Shown piece after piece: positions 47,638-57,185 of a DNA stretch of 64,000 nt (position 1 is the first letter of the stretch; each line of letters starts with the position of its first letter). Both the position numbers and the translations under genes were made by a program. The stretch lies in assembly GCA_031446165.1 (NCBI GenBank), contig CP132905.1, positions 124,001-188,000 of the forward strand. The letters run 5' to 3'. The notes below the pieces were generated by a model that worked only from the letters and a program-made list of their open reading frames with translations, was not told the DNA's origin and did no database searches. The stretch comes from Arsenophonus sp031446165. Lineage in GTDB: Bacteria > Pseudomonadota > Gammaproteobacteria > Enterobacterales > Enterobacteriaceae.

Positions 47638-48372
47638 ATGTATAACCGCCGTATATATCATCACAAAACAAAAATTGTTGCATTAGTACCTGCTGCTGGT
47701 ATTGGTAGGAGAATGCAAGTAAATTGTCCTAAACAATATTTAAAAATAGCAGGAAAAACAATTATTGAATATACATTATCAACTTTACTACAGAATTCAA
47801 GAATTTCGAAAATTATTGTATTATTGCGTGAAAACGATATTTTTTTTTATGAATTAGCTATTTCAAAACATTCGATTATTAAAACAGTTATTGGTGGTTC
47901 TCAAAGATCTTATTCTGTTTTAGCTGGATTACATTATTTATCAAATAACGTATTATTAGATTCTTGTTGGGTATTAGTTCATGATGCAGTACGTCCGTGT
48001 TTACATCATTCTGATTTAGATAATATTATTCATTTTATTGATACTCATCAGTCTTCTGATGGTGGTATTTTAGCTATACCAGTAAGAGATACTATAAAAT
48101 GTTCAATTAAAGGAACAATCAATATTGATTATACTCTTGAACGGAGCGAGCTGTGGCATGCATTGACACCTCAATTTTTTCCGTTAACTTTGATTACTAA
48201 TTGTTTAATTCAAGCTTTAAAACAAAAAGCAATTATTACAGATGATGCTTCAGCATTGGAATATTGTGGTTATCACCCGCAATTACTGGAAGGTAGAAGT
48301 GATAATTTAAAAGTCACTCAACCAGAAGATTTATTATTGCTTGAATTTTATCTTTCTCATCGTAATGAATAA
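47638..48372 (+). CDS. ispD: 2-C-methyl-D-erythritol 4-phosphate cytidylyltransferase
   Basis: MEP-pathway enzyme that makes CDP-methylerythritol for isoprenoids. The 244-residue product has the nucleotide-binding ALVPAAGIGRRMQVNCPKQYL, GGSQRSYSVLAGL, VLVHDAVRPCL, GGILAIPVRDTIK, WHALTPQFFP, TDDASALEYCGYHPQLLEGRSDNLKVT and PEDLLLLEFYL blocks of E. coli IspD (236 aa). No binding site is evident before the ATG. ispF follows 44 bases later. Confidence 0.95.
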   Translation: MYNRRIYHHKTKIVALVPAAGIGRRMQVNCPKQYLKIAGKTIIEYTLSTLLQNSRISKIIVLLRENDIFFYELAISKHSIIKTVIGGSQRSYSVLAGLHYLSNNVLLDSCWVLVHDAVRPCLHHSDLDNIIHFIDTHQSSDGGILAIPVRDTIKCSIKGTINIDYTLERSELWHALTPQFFPLTLITNCLIQALKQKAIITDDASALEYCGYHPQLLEGRSDNLKVTQPEDLLLLEFYLSHRNE

Positions 48373-48416
48373 AAATATTTTCTTAAAAAGTTTTTTGATT
48401 CAGGAGTAATTCTTGC

Positions 48417-48914
48417 ATGCGGATTGGGCACGGATTTGATGTGCATAGATTTGGTGGTAATGGTCCTATTATACTTGGGGGAGTTAAAATTATTTATAGA
48501 AAAGGATTAATTGCTCATTCAGATGGTGATGTTTTATTGCATGCATTAATTGATGCTTTACTTGGTGCAGTAGCATTAGGAGATATTGGTTTTTTGTTTT
48601 CTGATAAAAATCCTAATTTTAAAGATATAGATAGTCGTCGTTTATTACGAGTAGCTTATGATAAAGTAGTAAAAAATGGATATCTTATTAGTAATGTAGA
48701 TATTACCATTATTGCGCAAGTTCCTAAAATGTTACCATATATTCAAGATATGCGGAAAAATATAGCACATGATTTGTGTTCTGATATTAAAAACATAAGC
48801 ATTAAAAGTACTACTACTGAAAAACTAGGCTTTATAGGTCGAAAAGAAGGTATTGCTTGTGAAGTCTTGGTATTAATAAAAAGCAATATTCATTATAAGA
48901 GTATATGTAAATAG
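48417..48914 (+). CDS. ispF: 2-C-methyl-D-erythritol 2,4-cyclodiphosphate synthase
   Basis: Next-but-one step after IspD in the MEP pathway; a trimeric zinc enzyme. The 165-residue product has metal ligands in GHGFDVHRFGG (Asp and His) and LIAHSDGDVLLHAL (His), then DALLGAVALGDIG, DSRRLL, VDITIIAQVPKMLPYI and STTTEKLGFIGRKEGIAC, as in E. coli IspF. AGGAG lies at 48402-48406. truD, which follows in E. coli, is missing. Confidence 0.96.
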   Translation: MRIGHGFDVHRFGGNGPIILGGVKIIYRKGLIAHSDGDVLLHALIDALLGAVALGDIGFLFSDKNPNFKDIDSRRLLRVAYDKVVKNGYLISNVDITIIAQVPKMLPYIQDMRKNIAHDLCSDIKNISIKSTTTEKLGFIGRKEGIACEVLVLIKSNIHYKSICK

Positions 48915-49736
48915 TTGAAAATTAACTGTAATATAAAATTTCCTAAAAACATAAATAATAAGTGAAGTGTTTTGATTTTTAATAAAAAATTACAATTAAA
49001 TAATTATTTCTATGACTTTATATATAATCAAAAATAAATAGATTTTTAAATTTTAATTTATGAATTTATAATATTTATATCATAATATTAAATTTTATTA
49101 AAAAAATAATATACTATATATAAAATAAATTTTATTTTATTGTATTTTTAAGTATTCTTTCTTGTAGATAAAAATAATTTTTATTATTGCTCATGTATAT
49201 TAATGATATAATTTTTTATTTACTTAAAAGTGATTTTACAAAATTTTTATATAAATTTATTTTTTTTAAAAACTTATAAAATGTTTTAAAATATATTTAT
49301 ATCATTTTATTTTAAAATAAATACACGAATACTAATTTTATTAATTATTATATATTTATGTGTTTAATTAAATTTTTATTTCAATAATGTATTAATATTT
49401 GATGTTTTATTTATTTATAATTTAACTTGTATTGAACGTATTATTAAGTATTTTTAGATATATTAATTTTTATATATTTTTACTAAAAATTTAATTATTT
49501 ATGTGATTTTATATAATTTTTAAATCATATAAAAAATAAATATTTTTAAGTATATTGATTTTATTAATAAATTTTTTTATTTTTATAATTACATATATTT
49601 ATCATTATTAATCAATAATTGTTTGATAAAAAATATTATAGTTTTATTTTAAATTTATTATTAATATTGGATATTGCAATTCCATCAAGTGGTATAATTT
49701 TTATGTTTTTTAAATTTAAGTTAATGAGATATTATA
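48915..49736. other. AT-rich spacer at the former truD position
   Basis: About 820 bases where truD lies in E. coli between ispF and surE. Although it is long enough to hold most of a decayed gene (truD is about 1 kb), no TruD-like peptide is readable in any frame. Confidence 0.5.
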
Positions 49737-50498
49737 ATGCTAAGGATATTGCTAAGTAATGATGATGGTGTAACAGCCCCTGGGATTCAAATTCTTTCTA
49801 CTATGTTACGTGAATATTATTTTGTTCAGGTGATTGCACCTGATAGAAATCAAAGTGGAGCATCAAATGCATTAACACTGCATAAACCGTTAAGAATAAT
49901 TCGATTAAAAAATGGAGATATTTCAGTACAAGGTACTCCATCGGATTGTGTGTATTTAGGTGTTAATCAGCTTATTTCACCATATCCAGAAATAGTAATT
50001 GCAGGGATTAATTGTGGTCCAAATTTAGGTGATGATATAATTTATTCTGGCACGGTAGCAGCAGCGACAGAAGGTCGTCATCTTAGATTACCTGCATTGG
50101 CAATTTCATTAAATGGTGATAAATATTATCAAACAGCAGCAGAAGTAACTTGTTATGTATTAAAATTATTACAAAAGACACCATTAAGTGCAGGAAATAT
50201 TTTAAATATTAATGTTCCTGATATACCATTTTCTGACATTCAAGGATATAAAGTAACACGATGTGGAAGTCGACATGCTTCTCAAAATGTTTATTCTTTA
50301 GAAGATCCACGAGGGGATATAGTTTATTGGTTAGGACCTGTTGGGAAAATATCTGATGCAGCTCCAGATACAGATTTTGCTGCAGTAAAATCTGGATATG
50401 TATCTATTACCCCGTTACAAGTAGATTTAACTGCTTATAAAGTTAAAAAAATTTTGAAAGATTGGTTAATAAAAGCAAAAACAAGTGAATCAAATTAA
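49737..50498 (+). CDS. surE: 5'/3'-nucleotidase SurE
   Basis: Metal-dependent nucleoside monophosphate phosphatase. The 253 residues equal the E. coli length. The metal site lies in LLSNDDGVTAPGI (Asp-Asp), APDRNQSGASNALT (Ser) and IAGINCGPNLGDDIIYSGTVAAATEGRHL (Asn), all family hallmarks; the end has DTDFAAVKSGYVSITPLQVDLTAY. The gene keeps its place in the ispF-(truD)-surE-(pcm)-nlpD order. Pcm, its usual overlapping neighbour and stationary-phase protein repair partner, is gone. Confidence 0.95.
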   Translation: MLRILLSNDDGVTAPGIQILSTMLREYYFVQVIAPDRNQSGASNALTLHKPLRIIRLKNGDISVQGTPSDCVYLGVNQLISPYPEIVIAGINCGPNLGDDIIYSGTVAAATEGRHLRLPALAISLNGDKYYQTAAEVTCYVLKLLQKTPLSAGNILNINVPDIPFSDIQGYKVTRCGSRHASQNVYSLEDPRGDIVYWLGPVGKISDAAPDTDFAAVKSGYVSITPLQVDLTAYKVKKILKDWLIKAKTSESN

Positions 50499-51070
50499 TA
50501 TTTTTTTAGCTTATATGAATCCCTTTATTTATTAAATATTTATTAAAATGTTGTTGATATTATATATCTTTTCGCAAAAACATTTTTTTTGTAAAAAAAA
50601 TATATGTTATATTTAAGTGTATTTTATTTTTTTATATTATTGTTGTAGTAAACAATATATCTATAATAAACTAAAAAAAATATGATGCTAAAAAATAAAA
50701 TATTATTTAAATATATTTAGAACTTAATAGGTTATTAATATGAAACTTTTATAAGGTTTTTTATATGATATTTTGTAATTTTCTGGTTTCTTATTTCTAT
50801 AATAAACAATAATATTTACAGAAATTTTGATATATAAATGATATATTATTAATAATTTAATAAGTTGTTTATATGAAGATTTTATATATAGTATCTGTCA
50901 TGAATTTTTACATATTTGTCTTTTTTATAATATCAATATTATATTGGAAATAGACAGTTTAACATATAATTATTTTTTATAAAAAAATAATTTTTGTGGC
51001 TATTATTATTTATGGTGATTCGTATTTTAAATATTTTAAAAAAATTAAAAATTTTTCTTGGAGAAAAAGT
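50499..51070. other. AT-rich spacer at the former pcm position
   Basis: About 570 bases between surE and nlpD where pcm lies in E. coli. No Pcm-like peptide is readable. The first part of the open frame entering nlpD (from 50996) is upstream of the true start. Confidence 0.5.
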
Positions 51071-52081
51071 ATGAATTTTAATAGCCAAAAATATATAATT
51101 AGATTGGTCATTTTTTATATAATCAGTAGTTACTTTTTAATAGGTTGTTCTAAAAAATCTTATCAATCTTTTGTGCCTATTAGTAATATTTATGATATTA
51201 AGAATAAAACTGATACTTCTTCTAACGAAGTAGTATTGAATACTGAAGATATTCCTACATATACTGAAAATCTTCCTAGTAAGCATGATACAAATATTAT
51301 AAACGCTTCGATATATAAAACATTAAATTCAACCTCTGATTCTGCAAATAATAATTTTATAAAATATAATAGAAATTATAGTAATATTAAAAAAGGAGTT
51401 TATAACAAAAATACTTATGTTGTTGAGAAAGGTGATACTTTATTTTATATTGCTTGGATAACAGGTAATAATTATTATGATTTAGCAAGACGTAACAAAA
51501 TACTCCCACCTTATCATTTAAAGATTGGACAAATACTTATGATTGATAATAACTCTATTTCTCCTAAAAAAATAATTGTACATCTTCGTTCAAATAAAAA
51601 TGCAAAAGATGAAAAAAGATTATCAATAATATCTAATAATTTGCATGTTTCTAAAAACTCTAAAATAACTGTATCTTCTGGTGTTAATAAAAATAAAAAT
51701 GTATCAAATACAATAGGTAAATGGTATTGGCCAACTAAAGGAAAAATTATTCAATATTTTTCTGGAATACAAGGTGGGAATAAAGGTATTGATATTGTAG
51801 GTTCATTTGGTCAACCTATTTTTGCGACTGCAGCCGGAAAAGTTGTTTATGTAGGTAATGCATTACGTGGATATGGAAATCTCATAATTATTAAACATGA
51901 CAATGATTATTTAAGTGCTTATGCGCATAATGATACTATATTAGTTGATGATCAATATGAAGTAAAACAAGGAGAAAAAATTGCTACTATGGGGAGTACT
52001 GGCACTAATTCAGTAAGATTACATTTTGAAATCCGATATAAGGGAAAATCAGTTAACCCATTGCATTATTTGTCACAATAA
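51071..52081 (+). CDS. nlpD: LysM/M23-type lipoprotein NlpD (amidase activator)
   Basis: Outer-membrane lipoprotein that activates the cell-separation amidase AmiC in E. coli. The 336-residue product has a lipoprotein signal ending in FLIGC, a low-complexity Asn/Ser/Thr linker (about 30-115), one LysM domain (TYVVEKGDTLFYIAW...KIGQILMI) and a C-terminal M23 (LytM) domain (GKIIQYFSG...GYGNLIIIKH...YLSAYAHND...MGSTGTNSVRLHFEIRYKGKSVNPLHYL). The first catalytic His of M23 enzymes is Asn here (GGNKGIDI), as in E. coli NlpD, which is catalytically inactive. The frame opens at 50996, but the ATG at 51071 has GGAG at 51060-51063 and begins the signal peptide. rpoS, normally next, is absent. Confidence 0.92.
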   Translation: MNFNSQKYIIRLVIFYIISSYFLIGCSKKSYQSFVPISNIYDIKNKTDTSSNEVVLNTEDIPTYTENLPSKHDTNIINASIYKTLNSTSDSANNNFIKYNRNYSNIKKGVYNKNTYVVEKGDTLFYIAWITGNNYYDLARRNKILPPYHLKIGQILMIDNNSISPKKIIVHLRSNKNAKDEKRLSIISNNLHVSKNSKITVSSGVNKNKNVSNTIGKWYWPTKGKIIQYFSGIQGGNKGIDIVGSFGQPIFATAAGKVVYVGNALRGYGNLIIIKHDNDYLSAYAHNDTILVDDQYEVKQGEKIATMGSTGTNSVRLHFEIRYKGKSVNPLHYLSQ

Positions 52082-52132
52082 TAATTTTCAAAAAATGAGC
52101 TATGTTTAAGATGATGTTTTATTTTTTTAAGT

Positions 52133-52199
52133 TTATTTGTTAGAATTTAATATAATTTTAATAGCTTCTCTTATAATTATATTAAATTCTAACAAATAA
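52133..52199. repeat. Perfect 25-bp inverted repeat between nlpD and mutS
   Basis: The arm at 52133-52157 (beginning TTATTTGTTAG) is exactly the reverse complement of 52175-52199, with a 17-base loop. It lies between the ends of two convergent genes, where rpoS lies in E. coli. The stem would form in RNA from either strand. No U tract follows on either side, so it is not a textbook intrinsic terminator. Confidence 0.93.
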
Positions 52200-52266
52200 T
52201 AATTAATTAAAATAAATCAATCAATGATAATTAAAATAAATTTATCAATCATGCTATTATAAATGT

Positions 52267-54837
52267 TTAATTATTTAATAATTTTTTCAATCGGTATACT
52301 ACATTTAATGCTTCATGAGGGTTTAAATCATTAGGATTTATTTTTTCTACTATTTTTAGCACCGATGAAATATTTTTATGTTTTTTTTGTTTTAATGATA
52401 AATTACTAGTAAGCTCTTCCTTTTGGAAAGAAGATGCTTTTTTTAATTCAAACAATTTTTTTTCTGCTATTTTCATCACTTTTTTAGGTATTCCTGCTAA
52501 AGATGCTACTGCTAATCCGTAGCTTTTTTTTACTGCTCCCTCTTTGATTTTATACATAAAAATAATAGTATTATTGTGCTCTATTGCATCTAGATGAACA
52601 TTAACTACACCTTTTTTTTTAGCTAAATAAGTTAATTCAACATAATGTGTAGAAAATAATGTTATTGCTTTAATATGATTTAATAAATATTCTGCACATG
52701 CCCAAGCTAATGAAAGACCATCATATGTTGATGTACCCCGACCAATTTCATCAATTAATACTAAGCTTTCTGTAGTTGCATTATGTAGTATGTTTGCTGT
52801 TTCTATCATTTCTACCATAAAAGTTGATCGACCAGCTGTAAGATTGTCTGAAGCTCCGATACGTGTAAATATTCTATCAATTGGGCCAATAATTGCTTTC
52901 TTTGCTGGAACAAAACTACCAATATAAGCAAGTAATGTAATCAATGCTGTTTGACGCATATAAGTGCTTTTTCCGCCCATGTTAGGGCCAGTAATAATTA
53001 ACAAACGTCTTTGTGGTGATAAATATAGTGTATTTGTGATAAATGGTTTATTAAGTACTTGTTCAATAATTGGGTGGCGTCCTTCTATGATTTGTATCCC
53101 ATTTTTTTTATGAAATGTAGGGCAATTATAATTTAAAGTTTTTGCTCTTTCTGCTAAATTATTAAGTACATCTAATTCTGCTAAAGCTTCTGCGCTATTT
53201 TGTAAAGTTTTTAAATGTGGTAATAGTAAATCAAATAATTCATTATAAAGTTCTTTTTCAATTATTAATGTTTTATTTTTAGAGATAAAAATATTTTTCT
53301 CATATTCTTTTAATTCAGTAATAGTAAATCGTTCAACATGTTTTAATGTTTGACAACGAATATAGTGAACAGGTACTAAATGAATTTCTTTTCGACTAAT
53401 TTGCAGGTAGTAACCATGAATTGTATTGAATCCAATTTTTAAACTATCTGTTCCTAGCTCCATTTTTTGTTGTTGTTCAAGATCTTTTAAATAATCATGG
53501 CTGCTATTGGCTAATTGTCTCCATTTATCTAGTTCTTTATTATATCCTGCAGCTATTACTCCCCCATCACGTATTGTAGATGATGGTGTAATAACAATTG
53601 CTTTGTTTAATAATTTTTGCAAATTTTCAAAAGAATTAATTCTGGATTGTAAGGTTTTTAAATATGGAAGTTTTATTTTATTTAAAATAGTATGAATTTT
53701 TGTAAATTGTTGAAAAGCATAACGCATTTTGATTAGATCATTTGGCTTTGCAGAACGCAGTGATAAACGAGCAAGTATGCGTTCTAAATCTCCTATTTTC
53801 TTTAAGAAAAGTTGCAATTCAGGAAAATAGATTTGTAATTGCATAATTGTTTTTTGGCGATTAAGTAATATATCAATATTTTTTATAGGATTATGTAACC
53901 AACGTTTTAGCATACGACTGCCCATTGGGGTAACGCATTGATCAAGAATTGAAATTAAAGTATTTTTGGTGTCATCATTAGATAAATTTTTAGTTAATTC
54001 AAGATTACGTCTTGTAGCTGCATCAAGAATAATGCTTTCTTTTTCTTGTCTTAGTATAATATTACGGATATGAGGTAATGCTATACATTGAGTTTTTTTA
54101 ACATATTGTATAAGACAACCAGCTGCTTGTAATGCCAATTTAGCGTTTTCGACACCAAAACCAGTTAATTCTTGTGTTCTGAATTGGAGATTCAATTGTT
54201 GTTTAGCAGTATCTAAATCAAATTCCCATAATGGACGACGACGTTTCCATTTAATGTTTGATAATAATGAGATATTGGTAAAATGTTCTGGATAAAGTAT
54301 TTCGATCGGTTGGGTACGTTCTAATTCAGCATGTATAGCATGTTCATCACCAGTTTCAATAATAATAAAACGTCCTGAAGTTATATCTAAAGTTGCATAA
54401 CCATAACAATGATCTTTTTGCAAAATTGCAGCTAATAAGTTATCGTCTTTTTCTTTTAAGAAAGCAGTATCACTAACTGTTCCTGGTGTAACAATTCGCA
54501 CAACTTTTCGTTCAACAAGTTTATTAGTAATATTATTATTGCCTGTTTGTTCACATATGGCAATTGATTCACCTAATTGTACTAATTTTTTTAGATAATT
54601 TTCTGCTACATGAATTGGTACTCCAGCCATAGGGATTGGTTTTCCAGCATAAAATCCGCGTTTTGTTAATGTAATATCAAGCAGGTATGCTGCTTTTTTT
54701 GCATCTTCAAAAAATAATTCATAAAAATCACCTATTTGATAAAATACTAAAATATCAGGATATTTTTCTTTTGTTTTAAGATATTGTTGCATTATCGGAG
54801 TATAAATAGCTAATTTATTTTTTTTTTGATTAATCAT
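52267..54837 (-). CDS. mutS: DNA mismatch repair protein MutS
   Basis: Mismatch recognition ATPase; 856 residues against 853 in E. coli. Domain I has the mismatch-wedging Phe-x-Glu in YQIGDFYELF and PIPMAGVPIH; later come the connector, the lever/clamp, and the ATPase with Walker A TGPNMGGKSTYMRQ, ASDNLTAGRSTFMVEM (ABC-type signature), Walker B LVLIDEIGRGTSTYDG and FSTHYVELT. The end NPHEALNVVYRLKKLL matches the C-terminal tetramerization helices. The QMSLL clamp-binding motif of E. coli is not evident in the lysine-rich linker (SNLSLKQKK). It converges on nlpD, as in E. coli on the rpoS-nlpD side. mutL and mutH are not in the window. Confidence 0.96.
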   Translation of the reverse strand: MINQKKNKLAIYTPIMQQYLKTKEKYPDILVFYQIGDFYELFFEDAKKAAYLLDITLTKRGFYAGKPIPMAGVPIHVAENYLKKLVQLGESIAICEQTGNNNITNKLVERKVVRIVTPGTVSDTAFLKEKDDNLLAAILQKDHCYGYATLDITSGRFIIIETGDEHAIHAELERTQPIEILYPEHFTNISLLSNIKWKRRRPLWEFDLDTAKQQLNLQFRTQELTGFGVENAKLALQAAGCLIQYVKKTQCIALPHIRNIILRQEKESIILDAATRRNLELTKNLSNDDTKNTLISILDQCVTPMGSRMLKRWLHNPIKNIDILLNRQKTIMQLQIYFPELQLFLKKIGDLERILARLSLRSAKPNDLIKMRYAFQQFTKIHTILNKIKLPYLKTLQSRINSFENLQKLLNKAIVITPSSTIRDGGVIAAGYNKELDKWRQLANSSHDYLKDLEQQQKMELGTDSLKIGFNTIHGYYLQISRKEIHLVPVHYIRCQTLKHVERFTITELKEYEKNIFISKNKTLIIEKELYNELFDLLLPHLKTLQNSAEALAELDVLNNLAERAKTLNYNCPTFHKKNGIQIIEGRHPIIEQVLNKPFITNTLYLSPQRRLLIITGPNMGGKSTYMRQTALITLLAYIGSFVPAKKAIIGPIDRIFTRIGASDNLTAGRSTFMVEMIETANILHNATTESLVLIDEIGRGTSTYDGLSLAWACAEYLLNHIKAITLFSTHYVELTYLAKKKGVVNVHLDAIEHNNTIIFMYKIKEGAVKKSYGLAVASLAGIPKKVMKIAEKKLFELKKASSFQKEELTSNLSLKQKKHKNISSVLKIVEKINPNDLNPHEALNVVYRLKKLLNN

Positions 54838-55528
54838 AATAGTATTGTTTTAATTTCCTGTGTGGTAAACATATACTATATAATATTCTATTTTTTAAAT
54901 TTTTTAAAATGAAGGATTTAATATTCAAAATTTATAAATATGATTTTAATTGTTATTATATTCTTTATATTTTTTTTGTGATAAAAATATTGTTTTTCTG
55001 TAGAAAGAAGAATATTTTATTTTAAATGTTTATAAAAATAAATTTAATGGATTGCGTATAACAATAAAAAGGAAAGGGATTTATATATGACAGCATCAAT
55101 TAATTACGTATTTAAAATATATTATTTTTATAAATATTTTTAATTAGTATTTAATACTAAAATTAATCGCATCATATCTATCTTATGTAATAAATTTGTA
55201 GAATAGTGGATAAAAGTAGCTATTTTTATGGTTTATTAATTTTTAGAACTTAATTTTTATATTCTATATTATATTAATAGAATAAATATTATTTGAATAT
55301 TACTTTAATAATGTATTTATATGTTTTTAATAATTTTATTCTAAAATTATTAAAAATGAAATGTAGATCATAGCAAATAAGATTTATTTTTTATGAAAAT
55401 ATTTTTATAACTATGTTCTTTTTATTTGAATATTTTTTATAAAATATTGTACATTAATTTTTATTTTTTATTTTTATTTGATGTTTTTTATTTTTTTTAT
55501 CAAAAAATTATGAGGATAATATATGATG
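54838..55528. other. AT-rich spacer between mutS and the DedA gene
   Basis: About 690 bases. The most gene-like spot is AAGGAAAGGG at 55069-55078 followed eight bases later by an ATG frame of 18 codons (55087-55143) that dissolves into A/T sequence. It may be the 5' stub of a lost gene. Nothing else is seen. Confidence 0.4.
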
Positions 55529-56071
55529 TTATACAAAAATTTTTGATTGTATGATAGATAATGTGCCGTTGACAATTAATATATATAATATTGCCCAACA
55601 CCAAGCAGATAAAAAAACAGTTATGCATACTTTTGTTTTTTTCATTAATAACATTCCTGCAGCTAATGGGATAGTATATCTTAATATAGCGATAAAACGT
55701 GATGCAAATAATATTAATATCCCATGTTTTATTAATTGGTTATAGGAATTGTTAAGAATTAATTGATACCGATTTAAAAATTTATTAAAAAATTTTTTTT
55801 TTGTTATTGTACGACCTATATAATAGGAAAAAACAGAACCTGTACTTCCTCCTAAAGTAATTGCTAATAAAATTAAATTGATATCCAGATTTGGAAGACT
55901 TATACTAATCATAGTTATCAACATAATAGATGCAGGTGGTAAAAAAGAAGATAAAAAGATAGTAGATTTACTCATTGCTATGATAAATAAAATAGAAAAT
56001 AATACGATTGGGTGCATATTATTTTTTAAGAAAAATATGTTTATATATGATATATAATCATTGATTTTCAT
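55529..56071 (-). CDS. DedA-family membrane protein, divergent and short
   Basis: A 180-residue membrane protein. The family pattern is clear: two re-entrant/helical segments near FLSSFLPPASIML, the GxxxSYYIGR motif in GSTGSVFSYYIGRTI, and FASRFIAILRYTIPLAAGM with the conserved arginines (Arg125, Arg131) and proline, followed by a tryptophan-containing helix. E. coli DedA proteins such as YqjA (220 aa) help proton-motive-force and lipid homeostasis; relatives act in lipid flipping. The membrane acidic pair essential in YqjA (Glu39, Asp51) aligns with Lys35 and Ala47 here, and the C-terminal helix is missing. The paralogue cannot be decided. It may be altered in function or decaying. Confidence 0.75.
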   Translation of the reverse strand: MKINDYISYINIFFLKNNMHPIVLFSILFIIAMSKSTIFLSSFLPPASIMLITMISISLPNLDINLILLAITLGGSTGSVFSYYIGRTITKKKFFNKFLNRYQLILNNSYNQLIKHGILILFASRFIAILRYTIPLAAGMLLMKKTKVCITVFLSAWCWAILYILIVNGTLSIIQSKIFV

Positions 56072-56752
56072 GGATGTTTACTCGTAATTCATTTTATTAA
56101 TTATAAAATAAAATTTTTAATGATTGCAAAAAATGAGACGTATAATATGCTATATAAATGAAAAGTATTAACATATTACATAATAATTTAATATTTATCG
56201 TTTAAACTTCAGATCAATAATTAAATTCTTGTAATTTTTGTACTATAGATATTTATGTTTTATATAATTGGTAATAATTTTATAATTTTATAACAGGTAT
56301 CTGCTATTTTATTATAAAATATTTAATATAAATATTTAAGCAGTTTTTTAGTATGAATACAATAGAAGATAATGCAAATTATTGTAGGTTTTTTATAGAA
56401 AGTGGTCAAAATTAAATATAAAAATAAGTATTTTTGAAAGAAAAATTTAAATAATGTTTTTGAAAATTAAATTTATAGTTCTACTTATCTCGAACATTTT
56501 TTTAGAAAATATTTTATATTAAAATCTGATTTTGTTTTATATATATTTTTTTTTGCTATTCTTTTTTTATATTTATATGGAAAAAAATAAATAATTTATC
56601 TGAATTTTTATTATCTTGTGGTAATTTAGTTAATAAATAATAATACTCGTATTAATAGATTTTTTGAGTTGATTAATAACACATTTATTTATTGAGAAAT
56701 TATATAAATTAATTTTTTATTCTGTCAACCATAATTTTTTTTTAAAATAGTG
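56072..56752. other. AT-rich spacer between the DedA gene and tRNA-Ile2
   Basis: About 680 bases with no supported gene or structure beyond A/T-rich hairpins. Nothing seen. Confidence 0.5.
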
Positions 56753-56827
56753 TGGCCCCTGCTGGATTTGAACCAGCGACCAAGCGATTATGAGTCGCCT
56801 GCTCTTGACCAACTGAGCTAAGGGGCC
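56753..56827 (-). tRNA. tRNA-Ile2 (anticodon CAT, lysidine-modified type)
   Basis: A 75-nt cloverleaf with acceptor GGCCCCT/AGGGGCC, anticodon stem GGCGA/TCGCT, loop CTCATAA and T-arm GCTGG-TTCAAAT-CCAGC. Although the anticodon is CAT, the body matches E. coli ileX almost base for base rather than any tRNA-Met, so it is the AUA-reading isoleucine tRNA whose C34 is converted to lysidine by TilS. It neighbours rpoD as in E. coli (mug between them is lost). AUA codons are frequent in this AT-rich genome. Confidence 0.94.
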
Positions 56828-57185
56828 TTTAATAAAATTAGATTATATATTGTATTCTTTATTAAAAGAAGATATTTTGTTATATTTTTTATAAAAAAAT
56901 GCATATTCAATACTAAATAGATTGATATAAGATTTATTTAAAAATAATATAGATATTACTTATATGAATTAAATTTATAGAATGTTTATTCAATATTATT
57001 TTAATAAAAATATTGTTGTTTATCATATAATATAAATATTAAAGTTAATTTTAAAAAATATTATATCTTAATACTATTTTTAAATATAGTTATGAATACT
57101 ATTAATAATATGTATAAATAATATATGTAGCAAAAGAGCACGATAAATATTTTTAATATTTTTTATTGATTATCAAAAAATATTT
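56828..57185. other. AT-rich spacer between tRNA-Ile2 and rpoD
   Basis: About 360 bases. Read leftward, TATAAT lies about 20 bases upstream of the tRNA and is a plausible -10, but no good -35 is seen. mug, found here in E. coli, is not recognisable. Confidence 0.4.
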
